Origin: Lottia gigantea | Lineage: Eukaryota > Mollusca > Gastropoda > Lottiidae | Assembly: GCF_000327385.1 (NCBI RefSeq) | Contig: NW_008710536.1 | Location: 1,024,678-1,088,677 of the forward strand | Length of the DNA: 64,000 nucleotides | Direction of reading: 5' to 3' | Shown here: positions 47,857 to 60,454 of the stretch, piece by piece | Layout of the letters: each line of letters opens with the position of its first letter | Position numbering within the stretch: the stretch's first letter is position 1 | Program-made: the position numbers and the translations under genes | The notes under the pieces: generated by a model | Seen by the model: the letters and a program-made list of their open reading frames with translations, nothing else | Told to the model about the DNA's origin: nothing | Database searches by the model: none

Positions 47857-49164
47857 TCAAATGCGTGCCCACTTCTCAGTATTGATCTGCAGAATATAAT
47901 GTGTTAAAAAGTTATAATTTACCACAGAAATCGTTTTATCATCCATTTTACTTCCTTCAAGATATACAGCGGTCTCTAAACAACATTTCCCCTGTAATAT
48001 AACATATTTAAAAAGGTTGGAAGATTGCCACTGAAAATTCACTGAAGTTGGAAAAGCGTTGGATTCCAAAGGATACAAACATTCCCAGCAGTTCCAGACC
48101 GCTAATTCCAATTTCTGAATGGAGTATTTGTTCCATCCTAGGCCTGTGAATTTGGGAAAAATCAAAACATTCCTTCTTCGGGAATTATTAGCTGACGAAG
48201 TAAATATTTAAAGACTTGAGATTCCGCCTATTTGACTTACCTTCTCATTAACCAGTGTACAGTTGACTACTATAAAGGTTATCTCGAAAAAACAGAACAA
48301 CATAATAATGGGGTATGTTACTATTTCAGTTGGTCCAAACTTCCCATAGGATAAGGTATTAGCAAATAAACATACGATGAGGAAATTGATGACAATGTTT
48401 GTCGCAACCAAAGGTGTCAGAGCGTTATCTGCCAATTGGCAGTATCTGTGGATGGAGAAAAATCGTTTCCTGATTTCAACGATCTTTTTAGTTGTTGGTG
48501 TAGATTTGACCAGCTTCTCTAATTCAATATTACAAACTGTCAACTGAGTCTTGACCATGTAACACACTGCTGTGAGAATGCCAAAGATACCAATGGTCTG
48601 TCCCAAAACCAAAACGGCCAGAACAGGTAAACTGCTGATGTGAATCCAATATCCAGGCGAACCAATATTGTAAGGGGAAAAGAAACAAGAAAAGTCTGGA
48701 TTAAATATCGGCAAATTTGTGATCAACAACACTAAAAAAGATACTGAAAGACAAACCGACGTTATTATAATGAATATAGTTACATTCCTCTTCAGTTTAT
48801 CAAAATTTACATTATAAATCGGATCACTCTGAAGTTCTTCAGTAAACGCAATAAACGCTTCAAATCGCTTACCACCATAAAACAATCCATACAGAAAATA
48901 GAATGTTTCGTTTATGGCAACAAGGATGGCTATAATGTATAATGAAATGTTTTCAGGTTCGGTAGGATTTTCTGCTCCTTGAAAGCAGACAACGACTTTC
49001 CAAAAACACATAATAATCATCCATATTTGTAAGATAAAGGTCAAAACAAAGATCACCATGACAAGCTTGTTCGGCTTTGGAAATGGTCGACACAATCCGA
49101 AAAATAATAAATAGTACAATAATGGTTTTAACGCCTTATGGGTCGATGAAAAATCCAGAGACAT
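47857..49164 (-). CDS. Gustatory-receptor-like seven-helix protein
   Basis: Member of the insect-type chemoreceptor superfamily (gustatory-receptor-like proteins also occur in molluscs), probably a ligand-gated ion channel subunit with its N-terminus inside the cell. Two exons: 48241-49164 (donor GTAAGT after VNEK) and 47857-48030, both phase 0, giving 365 residues. Membrane segments lie at about 33-55, 73-98, 126-151, 170-203, 247-270 and 281-305. A seventh is in exon 2 and ends in LTHYILQIN, a form of the TYhhhhhQ signature of the family. The segment RYCQLADNALTPLVATNIVI before helix 5 also fits. Exon 2 is chosen because it supplies the signature; an alternative donor at VV/NYN would remove it. 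The ligand is unknown. Confidence 0.65.
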
Positions 49165-49269
49165 TTTAAACGTTTCTTTAAATCAACTGTTCGGTTGTCC
49201 TTTCACCACTCAACTAGTCAATGTTCGTTCGTTTACCCCAAATGTATTTTGTGTGGAAAGTTTATTGTT

Positions 49270-49520
49270 GGCTCTGTTGTAGTGTTGAGGTTTTTTGAGT
49301 ATTTAGCTCTTTTGTAGTGTTGAGGTTGGTTCAATGTTTGTCTCTTCAGCTCTATTAAGATTTGTTTGAATGTTGAAGTTTGTTGAGTCATCAGCTCTGC
49401 TGTGGTGGTTGGTATAATTGAGTCTTCAGCTCTGCTGTAGTGTTGAGGTTTGGTTGAGACTTCAGCTCTGTTGTGCTGAGGTTGGTTGAGACTTCAGCTC
49501 CGTTATGGTATTTAATTGTG
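49270..49520. repeat. Imperfect tandem repeat upstream of the receptor
   Basis: Five to six irregular units built of TTCAGCTCTGYTGTAGTGTT and GAGGTTTGGTTGAGAC. It lies 100-350 bp upstream of the receptor start, in the probable promoter region. Confidence 0.75.
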
Positions 49521-52500
49521 TTATGTCTTTAGCTCTGTGATACTGTTAAGAATGAAGATATTTGTCAACTTGGTAGATCGAGTGCTTGACTTTAGTCGAT
49601 GATTCCCTTTCAAGGTAGAGATGTAAGTATGATACAACAATGCTGAAATATATTTACTCTCTGACAATAAACTATTTGATAATCTGAAATGTACTGTAAT
49701 TATCCAACTAGGTTTATTAAAAAAAAAATCTCCCAGGACAAATAAAGTTATATGTCCAATTAAAGCTAAGACATGAAGGATTTGAATTGTAGCGATTCAG
49801 TTACACATAGCTCTCAATACAGGTCCTACAAATCCGATAGACTTATACATATATTTTACGTTTTTGTAAGTTTTGCCTAGACATACTCAAATCAATATAG
49901 CCTTATTTGTAACGTACCGGTGGTTGTTACCAATTTTAAAGTTATCCAGGTCGAAACCACTCGAATTTTCTATGGAGTACAATTTACCATTACATTTCAA
50001 GGGTCATATTCTCCTAAATATTTGCTCTTCCAGTTCAGCTCAGTTCTCTCGGGAAAATGTAAATTTTCATTTTTAAAACGATATCGACAGCTCAAATATT
50101 ATATATTTCATCAGCAAATGTGTCCATAATGGTCATAAACAATATGCTATTATCTCCATTACGTACGTAATTTGCAGAGAAAAAGTAATTATATCTTTAA
50201 TGTATTGCCCCCACCTGAAACAATCAAGGCTTTTAGTCTAAATAACCATTACATTAAATACAAACATTTGCCTGAAATCAAAATTTGTTTATCGTTTAAA
50301 GCTACAGTATGAACATAAAAAAGTTAATGGTTCAACGCTACACATAACGTCATTTTCAAGCGCTTGTTTCGCACAAAGCTTTCGCGGAGTCCATTTCGGA
50401 CGAAATTGCTAGGCCAGTGCTTTTATTGGGATTTTTTATATCTCAATCTTACTCTAACACTAGTATAATTTCTTTAAAAACCGCATTAAAAGTAGTGATT
50501 TGATGTTTTTTGACAGCGACAAGAAATTTCGAGCAAACTTTTTTGAATAGATAAGCTCAGATCCACACGTCTATGCTTGTGTATGATTGTAATGGCAATT
50601 TGAAGCTAAAAATTGGAAATTGTTACAGCGAGTAATACGTACATGAAGTACAGCTGAAATTCAAATGTAGAAATCAACCAATTCGAAGTTTCAGCAAATA
50701 TCATCAAAGTATATTATCCAGTCACGATTTCTATGTTTCCCAACGAAAGTATATAAAAACGCATGACGAATTTCCCTATTTCATCAAATCAATATAATGT
50801 AATGGCTAGACAATAATAATCGTGGGAATTTGTATGTATTTTATGAACTGTATTAATCCCAATGTATACGCTCCATTTGTCAAATCTAATATTAGTTGTA
50901 AATATTAGTAGTAAGGCACAGGTAAGGTTTAATATTCACAAAGAGAAAGAATATATAATAATGAATTGTGTATATCTAATATGTTGCGTCATGGATTAAT
51001 TTAATCATGAGAGAACATGTTTGAAATGAAGAAGGAAATGTTGTCGACAATAGGATAAGGATAACCATATAAGAAGGTAAGAATATATCAAGGGACATAA
51101 CTATGGGTTGGATATAACTAACGGGTACAGAGTCGGAAAATAGAAGAAGCCGTATCGATAATAACGCACTGTGCCAGATACCGTACCGCGTCTTTTTACT
51201 ACTTTAAGCTCTGAACCCTGTTCATTTTCAATACAATAAGCTCATTAATGGTAAGATTTAGGACTCTTACATAAGCTTAAATACCTCTTTTACCATTAGA
51301 CAGATCTCAATTCAGTTCTCCTTATTGCTTTTCAGAATGACAATCCCACGTCAAGTTTGACTACACTTAAACACCAAGTATTAACAGAAAACAATCCGAG
51401 CAGCCATCACTAATTGTGTGGTAATATTTGCATACAATTTAAGACAGTTATAACGCCGTGTAAACTTAAGATTTATGTTCAGTGATATACGTTTTTTTTT
51501 TTGCTTGTAGAAATACTGGAAAAAATATCAAAAACCATGCTAGAGATATGTACGTTTTTTTTTGCTTGTAGAAAGACTGGAAAGCTATTTATAGTATGCT
51601 TTTCAAACAAGCCAATCGACACGCATGCACGTTGTCATTTTAACACTTTGTTTTGTAAATATGAACACACTCACGAAACGCGTGACTAATATATGCGTAT
51701 GGGTCGTTCTTTTGTATTGACTCTCAATTTCTTTATTTGAACACAGACGTCGGACAGTGCAAATGAAACCTTGATAAAGTTTCAGATACAATCCAAAAAC
51801 AAGAAAATCTCGTTTGAATTCCTTTAACGTTTAGGGAAACTTTGTATATCCTTGTCATGTAAAAAATTGTCATTACACGTAATTCGATATGACAGATAGA
51901 GATAATAGGGAGTAAAGGTATACTAATAACACACAAATAGGGTATAGTCGTCAACAATATATACACCGGGGCATGTTATTAACAATATAGACCGTCTTTG
52001 CAATCAAAGGCACTTTAGTTTTATTTTCTACGTCCAGGTTTATGCGATAGGTAACAATGTCTATATAGATTGTTGCAAGTCAGCTATACGCTACTTTTAT
52101 TTGAACATAATGTTTGTATGTTATATTTGTCTTCTCGATTATATGATATTGATTATCAATTATTTATCGCAAAAACAATCACTGGTAACTATAGTGAGTT
52201 AACTGTGTAAACTGCTGACCAATTCATATACAAAATATCATTCTTGCTAGAATTCTAGCAAAATATCGTATTTCTATATTTCATGTGAACGGGAAAATCT
52301 GTTAATCTATCAACTGTTAACGGTCGGCCTCAAAATCTCATTTGGTGCACAGAGTATCAATTTGAATTTTTATTCTGTAAATGTAGTTTGGACTAAGGAG
52401 CCGTTTTATTCCCATTAAAATTCCTCAAGATGTACGGATTGCCTGATCTAGTGCTATGACTAAGAAAAAGTTTCTTGTAGAAAGCAATCAAGCATGGATA

Positions 52501-53417
52501 ATAATAGAAGTAATTTATTGATAAACGAAGCCACAATATTGATCTGAAAAGAAAGTTAAGCTTAATAGTCTTAGACTGACAACGGGATGCTTTGTCTAAA
52601 CAATATGCTATCGTTTCTCATTAGATAGGAAAGTACACTAGGACAGGACGACAGTTAGGTATGTACAGTTAGTTTATAGTAACATAGGTTCTATATTTTA
52701 ATGCTAATCTTTGAAGATGATAAGGAAAGCTAATTAAAAAGGCATTCAGTTATTAATATATTTATTGCGTTCATATGATATCAAACGAAAGATTCTGTTT
52801 CCGTAGAATGTATGGGAAATAAAGACTGTTGCTTAAACGGCACCATCATTTTTCTCAGCAATATCTCCTTAAAGCTTTTCACTTGTGCATGTAGTACACT
52901 AATTGAACTAAACATATTTGTTTTTCCACAGATACCTGGCATTATCACCCATTTCTTTTAGTAGCGTATTTAGGGTAGCCCCCACCCCTTACGCACGTGA
53001 AGGATCTTTTTTTTTGAAGTGCAAACAAGGTCCTCTAAATGCTCAAAAATCTTAAATCAAGTATAACATTTTGCATAACAACTGTTATCACTTCCAGCGG
53101 TACGTTTTGATTGTATTGTGGACGAACTTATTTCTGATAGTTGTAAATCGGAAATCGTTTTTGTATTGTTAGATTTTAATTTTGAAGAATACTACAAATA
53201 TTGAGAATATCTTAATTTGTGTTCTCAATAGTTGGCACGAAAGTCAAAACGGCGAAAGTTCTTTATTACGTAAAAACTATTAAAAAACCACTTAAACCTC
53301 TATTTAAGTTCAATGATTTGATGAGATTGAACAGTAGAGTGAGTTATAAAAACACTACAATGAAAAATTGATAAAGTAGCCTTGTTGCTTATATTGATTA
53401 CTTTCTACCTGAGTAAG

Positions 53418-53735
53418 CTTCTAATAGTTTATATAAAATGACAATATCAGTCTATAACATAATATGAAACATAGTAATATATTTTATATCTTTTTTATAT
53501 GGCACCATGGGAATATGGACGTAATCCTAGGCATCTAAAAGTTTCTATGTATCATTCTATATCATAATATAAAACATAACATAACATTTTATGTCCTTTT
53601 TATATGATATGATGGAAATATATACGTATGGAAGCATATAATAGTTTCTATATAACATGACAAAATCATACTATAACACAATATAAAACATAACATAACA
53701 TAACATATCTTTTTAATACGGCAACTTGGAAATAT
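53418..53735. repeat. Three diverged units of about 110 bp
   Basis: Each unit has ATAATAGTTTMTATAWAAYATG, a phrase with ATAACATAACATAA, and a TTTTTATATGG...GGAAATATGTACGTA end. AT-rich, non-coding. Confidence 0.6.
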
Positions 53736-53767
53736 GTACGTATTTTGTCGTCGCCCCTGTCTTCCGG

Positions 53768-53941
53768 ATGTTGACTAGTTATCTCCCAAACCAACACGCC
53801 AACTGCAATTTCGTCGGGATTTTATGTAGACACAACGGAGACTATAATTTTTATTCGAATTACGACGGAACCTGGTATGCAGGTACATATTATTCAATGT
53901 GTGGAAAAAATCAAAATTGGCAATATTTCGACAAACTATAG
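53768..53941 (+). CDS. Possible short Tyr/Cys-rich protein or terminal exon
   Basis: Frame of 57 codons plus stop, with CNFVGILCRHNGDYNFYSNY, a DGTWYAGTYYSMCG stretch and NQNWQYFDKL. The composition (three Cys, many Tyr, Trp, Asn, Gly) looks like a folded secreted module and not random AT-rich sequence. No signal peptide or upstream exon was found. An acceptor-like AG just before TTATCTCCC could make it a last exon. Family unknown. Confidence 0.3.
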   Translation: MLTSYLPNQHANCNFVGILCRHNGDYNFYSNYDGTWYAGTYYSMCGKNQNWQYFDKL

Positions 53942-54960
53942 GCTTTAATTCTCTATTGGTATTTGATGAACATGGTACGCATGAGTATGTATGATTTGAG
54001 ATCTGTGTCAACTTGACAATATGTCGATGGATGATAGGTTTGTGAGTTATGGCCCTAAGTATAACCATTTAATAAATAATATAAATAGTGTACTTTTGTA
54101 TGTTTATGTATATTAATAAGACATGGAAGGAATTTGGTGACCTTATGTATGTATGGAGAGGAGTTACTGCTATCAAAAACATGCATTGGTTTTATAATGA
54201 AATGCTGTTTTTGCAAGTTGGTATATTGACTTTTGCCCTTTTTTTATCAGAATGAATTTGAGTATTAGTTTCAAAACAGCACAAAATAAATTTTCGTTAA
54301 TGAATACATGAATTTTTGTAAGTTTACATTAAAAAAAATATCTCTTTCACAAATTTCATCCTCAAAATATCATAAATTTTCCTCTGTAAAAACAAATTGC
54401 AAAGACAGTAGTTAGAAATTTTGATGAAACCTAGTCAGCATTGGGTATTTACTATATGGGTTAGGTAAGAAACTGGCATAAATTTGGTTTGAGTCAGTTA
54501 TTGTCAATGTACAATGATCGTAAGTTAAGATTGATGTAAAATCGATTGTGTTCCGTACAATCTATGGACAATAACACATAGATTAATGTGATATCAATGC
54601 ACCAGCAAAATACATTCATTCAATATAGCTAATTCAATATTAGACTATACACAAATACTAAGGTTTTTTCCTTAGCAACTAAATGTTATTGGAAAGAATG
54701 CTTAGAATATCTTTCTAGTGTTTCCTTTATGTTTAAGAGTCATTTATCCGTAAACATTTTCTATTACCTTTCTGTCCTTATAGAGATAATGAAATCTATG
54801 CATGCAGAAGAAAAGTCATTTGATTTGATATATAGTTTATTTTGACGTCATATTAATGAGAATAGCATATCTCTAGGTGGAAATCGTCGTCTGCTCGTCG
54901 ATTGTCCACTATACGGCAACTGCGGGACAGAAGTACATCTCGAACGTTATTCTTGCAGAA

Positions 54961-57900
54961 ATGTCTCAACGAAAGAAGAAAACGAGAACGCCATCAAGGC
55001 AGTTTCAACAGACAATGGCAGTTGACGAGGACGATTCGGAGAATATCGAATCCGATAAATTTACATCAAAATCAACGAAAAAGGCAAAAGTTTTGTCACG
55101 TACTATTCTACCAACATGGTTTCCATGGTTGTGTGTTATTGTTAATATAGTAATTAGAATCAATTATGTTGTAAGACGACGCAATTGGTGGATTTTACAC
55201 CCTGATGAGATTTTCCAAGGCATTGAAGGTAGGACTGAGTGTCTTTTAGAATTTTCAAGGGTTGATTTCGGCTTTGAATATATGTAAATAGTCTTCAAAA
55301 GTACACGAACTGTACGCAAAATTCATTCAAATAGACCTCAAACCTCAGCTTATATTCTCTCTGAAAATTGGGATATCCGAAAGTTGAACGTCTTGTTCAT
55401 ATAGTCTCTGACATCTAGACATCTTTCGTAGCTGCTGTGCGTATACGAAGGGTGTGGGATGATTGAGTCAATTGTATACTAGTGGCAACATTAACAGATC
55501 TTTCAAACTGGAAAATCCACTCGTCTTAGTAACTTTGAAACACTGATAATTATGGATTCACATTGCTAAGAAGGCTCAAATTTTGATAGTAAGCTGTGAA
55601 TACTATAACTTAGCTGAACAATTGCCGTTCCTGAGACGAAACGAATCTGTCCGAATCTGTCCCTTTAAAATAAGAATCTGTGGGTGTTTCATCTTTGAAT
55701 CATTTTAATCATTGAGATTTCATAACATGCATGTTTGCAATTGAGAGTTAATTCTACACAACAGACGAGTATAAAAATTCGAATATCCGGTTAACTTCTC
55801 ATTGTTATGTACTGTTTTCACGGTGTCAGTGTGTATAAACTGATACTCTATCAAGGAATCTTTGAAATGGTGCAAAACCGAACAAAATAGCTGTTTATCA
55901 ACCAGATTATAACCTCTTGCAGCACTGAATTTTTTTCAAAAAATAAGCAGAACACTCTGCTATTTGACAATATTAAAGTCATGTATTATCTTATTACCTT
56001 TAAGCTCATTGTGGAATAAAGTGTTGTAGGTATCGAAACCTACTCTTCCGGAAACTTGAAAACACTATGCAATTGAGTTGTCCAACTCAATATTCCCTTC
56101 AGTCGGCCAATAGTAAATATGGTTCATTTAGTATATGTATAACCATTACTTTTCAGTTTCGCATTCTCTAGTAAACGGCTATGGATTCAGAATGTATGAG
56201 TATCTACCACCTATAGTGCTGAACAGAACAACCGCTGCCGAAGACCAAGAAAGTTCTTTGGGAATTTATAGTTTAAAGTCGTTCTTATATCCATATTTCT
56301 ATACACCGTTTTTATATGCAATCCGGTATTTTGGGTTAAACTACAATAGCTTCATAGTAAGTATTTGTTTTAATAGATAGTTGATAAATAAATTTAGCTA
56401 TATTCGTACAACCATACAACCATATTCATACAACCATACAGCCAATCCATACAACCACACAGGCATATTCTTACAATCATACATGCATTCATACTACCAT
56501 ACATACATTTTCATACAACCATTCAACCATATGCATACAACCATACAGCCAATTCATACAACCATAAGGACATACCCATACATCCATACAGCCAACTCTA
56601 ACAACCATACAGACATATTCATACAGCCATATTCACACAACCATACAGATATATTCATACAACCATACAGCCATATTCATAGGACCATGCAGCCATATTC
56701 ATACAGCCATACAGACATATTCATAAGACCATGCAGACATATTCATACAACCTCAGTTTCCAATACAATATTTCCTATCTTCTCTGTATATGTTCTCATT
56801 TCCCTTATTTTTCTATTTTTCTCCCATCTCTGTTTCCATCGCCCCTACCGTTAACTTATATATCCTTATTCTCTTCATTCATCTCTACTTCTCCTTTTAC
56901 TTCTTCCCTACTTCTCCCACTACGTTTCCCCCTGGTCCAATATCGGCATTAGTCCTGATAATGCCTTCGGATTTTCTCGCAACTCATCCACACTGTCTGG
57001 CGCTGCCCGTCTTCTTTGGCCCAATTAGGTGCAGAAAAGTAGGATGTAAAACTACATTTATTTCATTTGTATGATCTCCCCAAAAGTAAAGTATCACGAT
57101 AATCTTTTGCCTTATCTAGTAATATTAATCAACGCTCGTTAGTCTCTATAAACTTAAAATAACTATGGACTTTTTGAAACAATGTTACATGTTATTATGT
57201 CATTTGCAAGATCAACCAGGAGTCAATCTAAATTGAACCTTGCTCCAAATCTTCTATAGGGATAAATAGTATTCCCGTTCAGGACCAGGGTTTAAGTTGT
57301 TAGTAACCATCTCAAATACAAAAGGCTTAACTATGAACTCAGCGTAAGAATAACGTTGTCATACAAATTATCTCAAGGACTCTTCTAACTCTTAACCTTT
57401 ATTATTTTAATGATCTAATTTGTTCAATGTTGACACGGCTTTGTAGTCTTTAGTCTGTTTAGATTTCACTCTTGAATGACTTAACTATTTTAATGAACAA
57501 TCCATGTCCAATAACAAACCTTGTTAAATAGAATCTTAATAGAATCAGTCATGCATCGTAGATTCACCTGTCATTCATTATAGGGTCAATCACCCACAAA
57601 CCGGTCGAATCATTTCATAAAGCGACCGACGAAATGTCAAGTTTGCACAAATTTACCCTTGATGTAAAAGATGTAATTCCAAAAGGTCAACCATCTGACC
57701 ACACAACTCTTCAAAGAGCGTCTCTGATTTGAAAAAGTGAACGTCAATTTCATATGACAAAATATAATTACCTATGGACCTGGCATAATGATCGAGAATT
57801 AAACTACGGACCAAAATATTTGAATTATTTCTTGTTAGTGTAAAACTATTACATGTTGTATTTTTCAGGTATGTAAGATCGTCCATGCAGTCATAGCATC

Positions 57901-59653
57901 TCTACTTCCGGTTTCAGTTTATAAATTCGCCAAAGTCATGTTCAGTAACACCGACATTGCTGTGATGTCATCAGTATTTGTAACCTTTTCACTCCACATC
58001 AATGTGTTTTCCATGCATCCATTTGCGGACAGTTTGTTATCTCCGCTATTTTTTTTAGTTTTGGCCGAAATCTTGTTTTTCGCAGATAAAACCGTCCGTC
58101 CAGAGACTTCAACTGACCAACAATCAGCCGATGAGAGTACGATTAAATCCAAAGTCCTGAAGATGGTTAAGCTAATAACATTATTGATGTGTAATGCATT
58201 ATTTGGAATACTCAAACAGCCGTCCAAAGAGGAATCACAAGGAGCTGGTCATACTTTCAATGCTTCACGCGTGGCTCTAGCATCTTGTGTTCTTGGTCTA
58301 TTGCTGTATATGAACTTGGACCTCGTCTTATTCTTTATGATGTACGCTTTGTTGGAAATAGTTCGCTATCCAGCCTATTTATCAGAGTATAAATACTACT
58401 GGAAACGATATAGATGTGTTCAAGGGGGACTAACTCTAGCTTTCTGTATGGGTGGCTATCTAGACAAACTTACGTATGGTGTATGGTTTTTATCGCCTGT
58501 GCAATGGATTAAACTTAGTTTTATTCGGGATATGTCTCATAGAAGCCTTGGTGTTTTGAGGCCTTGGTTTTATTTGGACCATTTAAATGCAAATAGATCT
58601 TGTGCGTGCCTCAACTATGCCACTTTCCTTGTTATTTTTCTCACATTGAAACGTAGCGATTACAAATGGCCGACCGTTTCGACTCTTGTGACTGCGACTA
58701 CTATGTTAGTTGTATATAGCATGCGCTGGAATAAAGAACCACGATTTATTTTCAATATTTATGTGCTGGTATGTATTTTGTGGTCTGTAGCTTTAAAAAC
58801 AACATTGGACCTGTTGAAGCTATGGAAAAATAAGGTTCTGGCTGCCTTTCTAGTCTCTTTTGTCTGGGCAGCATTTGTGTCTGAGAGCTATCGTGATTTT
58901 CCAGACTCAAGTAGCTCTAAATGGAGTCATAATAATCTCATGGAATCAGCTTCGATAAATGATTGTTTGGATAAGCTGGGATATGAGTCGGACGTTACAG
59001 GATTAGTTGTTGACTATTCACTGTATGCTACGGGAGGGTTTGCGCTTATTAACAAAGATGTGCCCATGCTGACTAAAATACAGTATGACTATTACGAATA
59101 TGATTTATCAGACCGTCCGTTATATAGATCCAGGCTGGACCAAGGAATTCGAGCCATGAATAGAATGTCAGATATAATTCATACTTTAAGCTCAAAATAT
59201 CTTTTTCATCTTTTATCCGTGAAAAACGTATACAACTATATAGTCACTTTAACGCCAGAAAAATTCGAGCCATTGTCGTTTTCTGAAGAATTTGCTTGTC
59301 AGCAAGTTACAGTCTTAAAACGAATCGCTAATAATAAACATAAGTCCAGAAAAAATGTGAATAAGGACAGAACAGTATTTGCTGCCTTGCCGGATGTTCT
59401 AGAATACGAAGGGTCATGGCTGATGACAATCGGCCATTACCGGAAGTCCTTAGAACGTCTGCGAGCCTCTTTGTCGTTTGGTTCTAAACGAATCCGTCCT
59501 TATCAGTTGTTAAGTTTGTGTTATTATAAATCTGGGAACTTCACAGCAATGAAAGAAATAGAAACCGAATGCTATAGTCGTCATGGACAGAAAAAATGTG
59601 ACGAACCCCAACATCGTCTTGTTTTAAATCAAAATTTTAATATGGTTGCATAG
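54961..59653 (+). CDS. GT22-family mannosyltransferase (PIGZ/PIGB-like) with TPR-like C-terminus
   Basis: Three exons: 54961-55228, 56157-56356, 57869-59653, phases fitting, giving 750 residues. It probably transfers mannose from dolichol-phosphate-mannose in the ER lumen during GPI-anchor or related glycan assembly. After a basic cytosolic N-terminus and a first membrane helix comes the GT22 catalytic loop ILHPDEIFQGIE (Asp-82, Glu-83). Next is VSHSLVNGYGFRMYEY, where family members have a VSHxxxxxYGxxTWEW-like box. Several membrane segments follow, with the late RWNKEPRFIFNIY loop matching the (H)xEARF-type loop of the family. The HPDE form points to PIGZ/SMP3 and the VSH box to PIGB/ALG9, so the exact subfamily is open. 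Residues about 664-725 look like two TPR helices pairs, unusual for GT22. Start: the in-frame ATG at 54961. An AATAAA lies 26 bp after the stop. Confidence 0.75.
56392..56755. repeat. Minisatellite in intron 2 of the GT22 gene
   Basis: About 16 irregular units of ATTCATACAACCATACAGCC. The open frame across it (rich in Asn-His-Thr) is a repeat artefact. It is followed to about 57070 by a pyrimidine-rich, repeat-like stretch. Confidence 0.9.
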
Positions 59654-60454
59654 ATATTGAATGTTGTGTTTATCATTAAATAAAATTAAAAGTGATAATG
59701 CTTTTTTCATATGCTCATATTTAAGCCTGAATAATTAATACATATAAAAGCCAATTATCATTAGATAATACTAACAAATCAAATTATGTATACCCTATGT
59801 ACATCCTCAAAAGCTGTATCTGAAGTATCCTATAAGTATACCCAAAAACACGTTTAAAAACCTCCTTAGAATCCCTCAAAAGCTTTGTCTGAAGCATTAA
59901 TTTGAAATTTTTCGGTGGCCACTGAAAATTGACAATGAGTCAAGCTCAATCCTCTGTTTTAACATTCATCATCGAACAATAAATATCAGATTTATAATAA
60001 TAGTTTAATGACTAAATAAATAATATATAAATATAAATACAGATCAAGTGTAGTAGAAAAACATTAACAACCGTACTACCAAAGCTGAATTGAGCATTGT
60101 TTAAATTATGGACCATAGATTCTTATACAAGTAAATGAAATTGAGATCCATTACTAAAGCCACGTCATAAAACGCTTGAATTTAGTTGTATTGCAAATGT
60201 CTGACTGAAAATTAAATGGTCCTATTCGATCCTATAAGTATACCCAAAAAAAAACACGTCCTTAGAATCCCTTTAAGATTGTTTTGACCCCAGCACTTAT
60301 TCCCCGAAATTCAATAATGCATGTCCGCTTTATGACAATCTATCAATACCAATATTTGTAATTTTTTTAACTACCGGCTGAGCCGGTTTCGATTTAATAC
60401 AAATTCGTAATTCAAGACATTAATAAGGTCACCTTTGCCTCGAGGCCTATAATG
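59654..60454. other. Short region between the convergent GT22 genes
   Basis: About 800 bp without coding sequence. A decayed fold-back fragment lies at 60110-60235 (GTCATAAAACGCTTGAATTTAG, then TTGCAAATGTCTGACTGAAA). The phrase ATCCTATAAGTATACCCAAA occurs twice (about 59828 and 60230). Confidence 0.55.
59679..59684 (+). terminator. Polyadenylation signal of the GT22 gene
   Basis: AATAAA 26 bases after the stop codon, within ATTAAATAAAATTAAAAG. The position is close but usable for a short 3' end. Confidence 0.45.

Larger units (their letters stand above)
49165..54960. other. Intergenic stretch between the receptor and the first GT22 gene
   Basis: A diverged 40-bp-scale repeat stands at 49270-49520, near the receptor's 5' end, and three related units of about 110 bp at 53418-53735. 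A short, possibly coding frame follows at 53768-53941. The words GTTTTTTTTT...CTTGTAGAAA recur at about 51490 and 51552. Otherwise AT-rich sequence with no recognised gene. Confidence 0.4.

Noticed and set aside
47876-47940. An extra intron before the end of the receptor gene (donor at GTAAAT, acceptor CTGCAG)
   Set aside because: Splicing there would remove the LTHYILQ signature that marks helix 7 of the family, so the unspliced reading is preferred.
54877-54960. Extended start of the first GT22 gene
   Set aside because: It begins with GTG. The first in-frame ATG is at 54961 and is followed by a typical basic, acidic N-terminal tail.
56381-57074. Asn/His/Thr-rich and Pro/Ser-rich frames
   Set aside because: They are the intronic minisatellite and a pyrimidine-rich stretch within the first GT22 gene.
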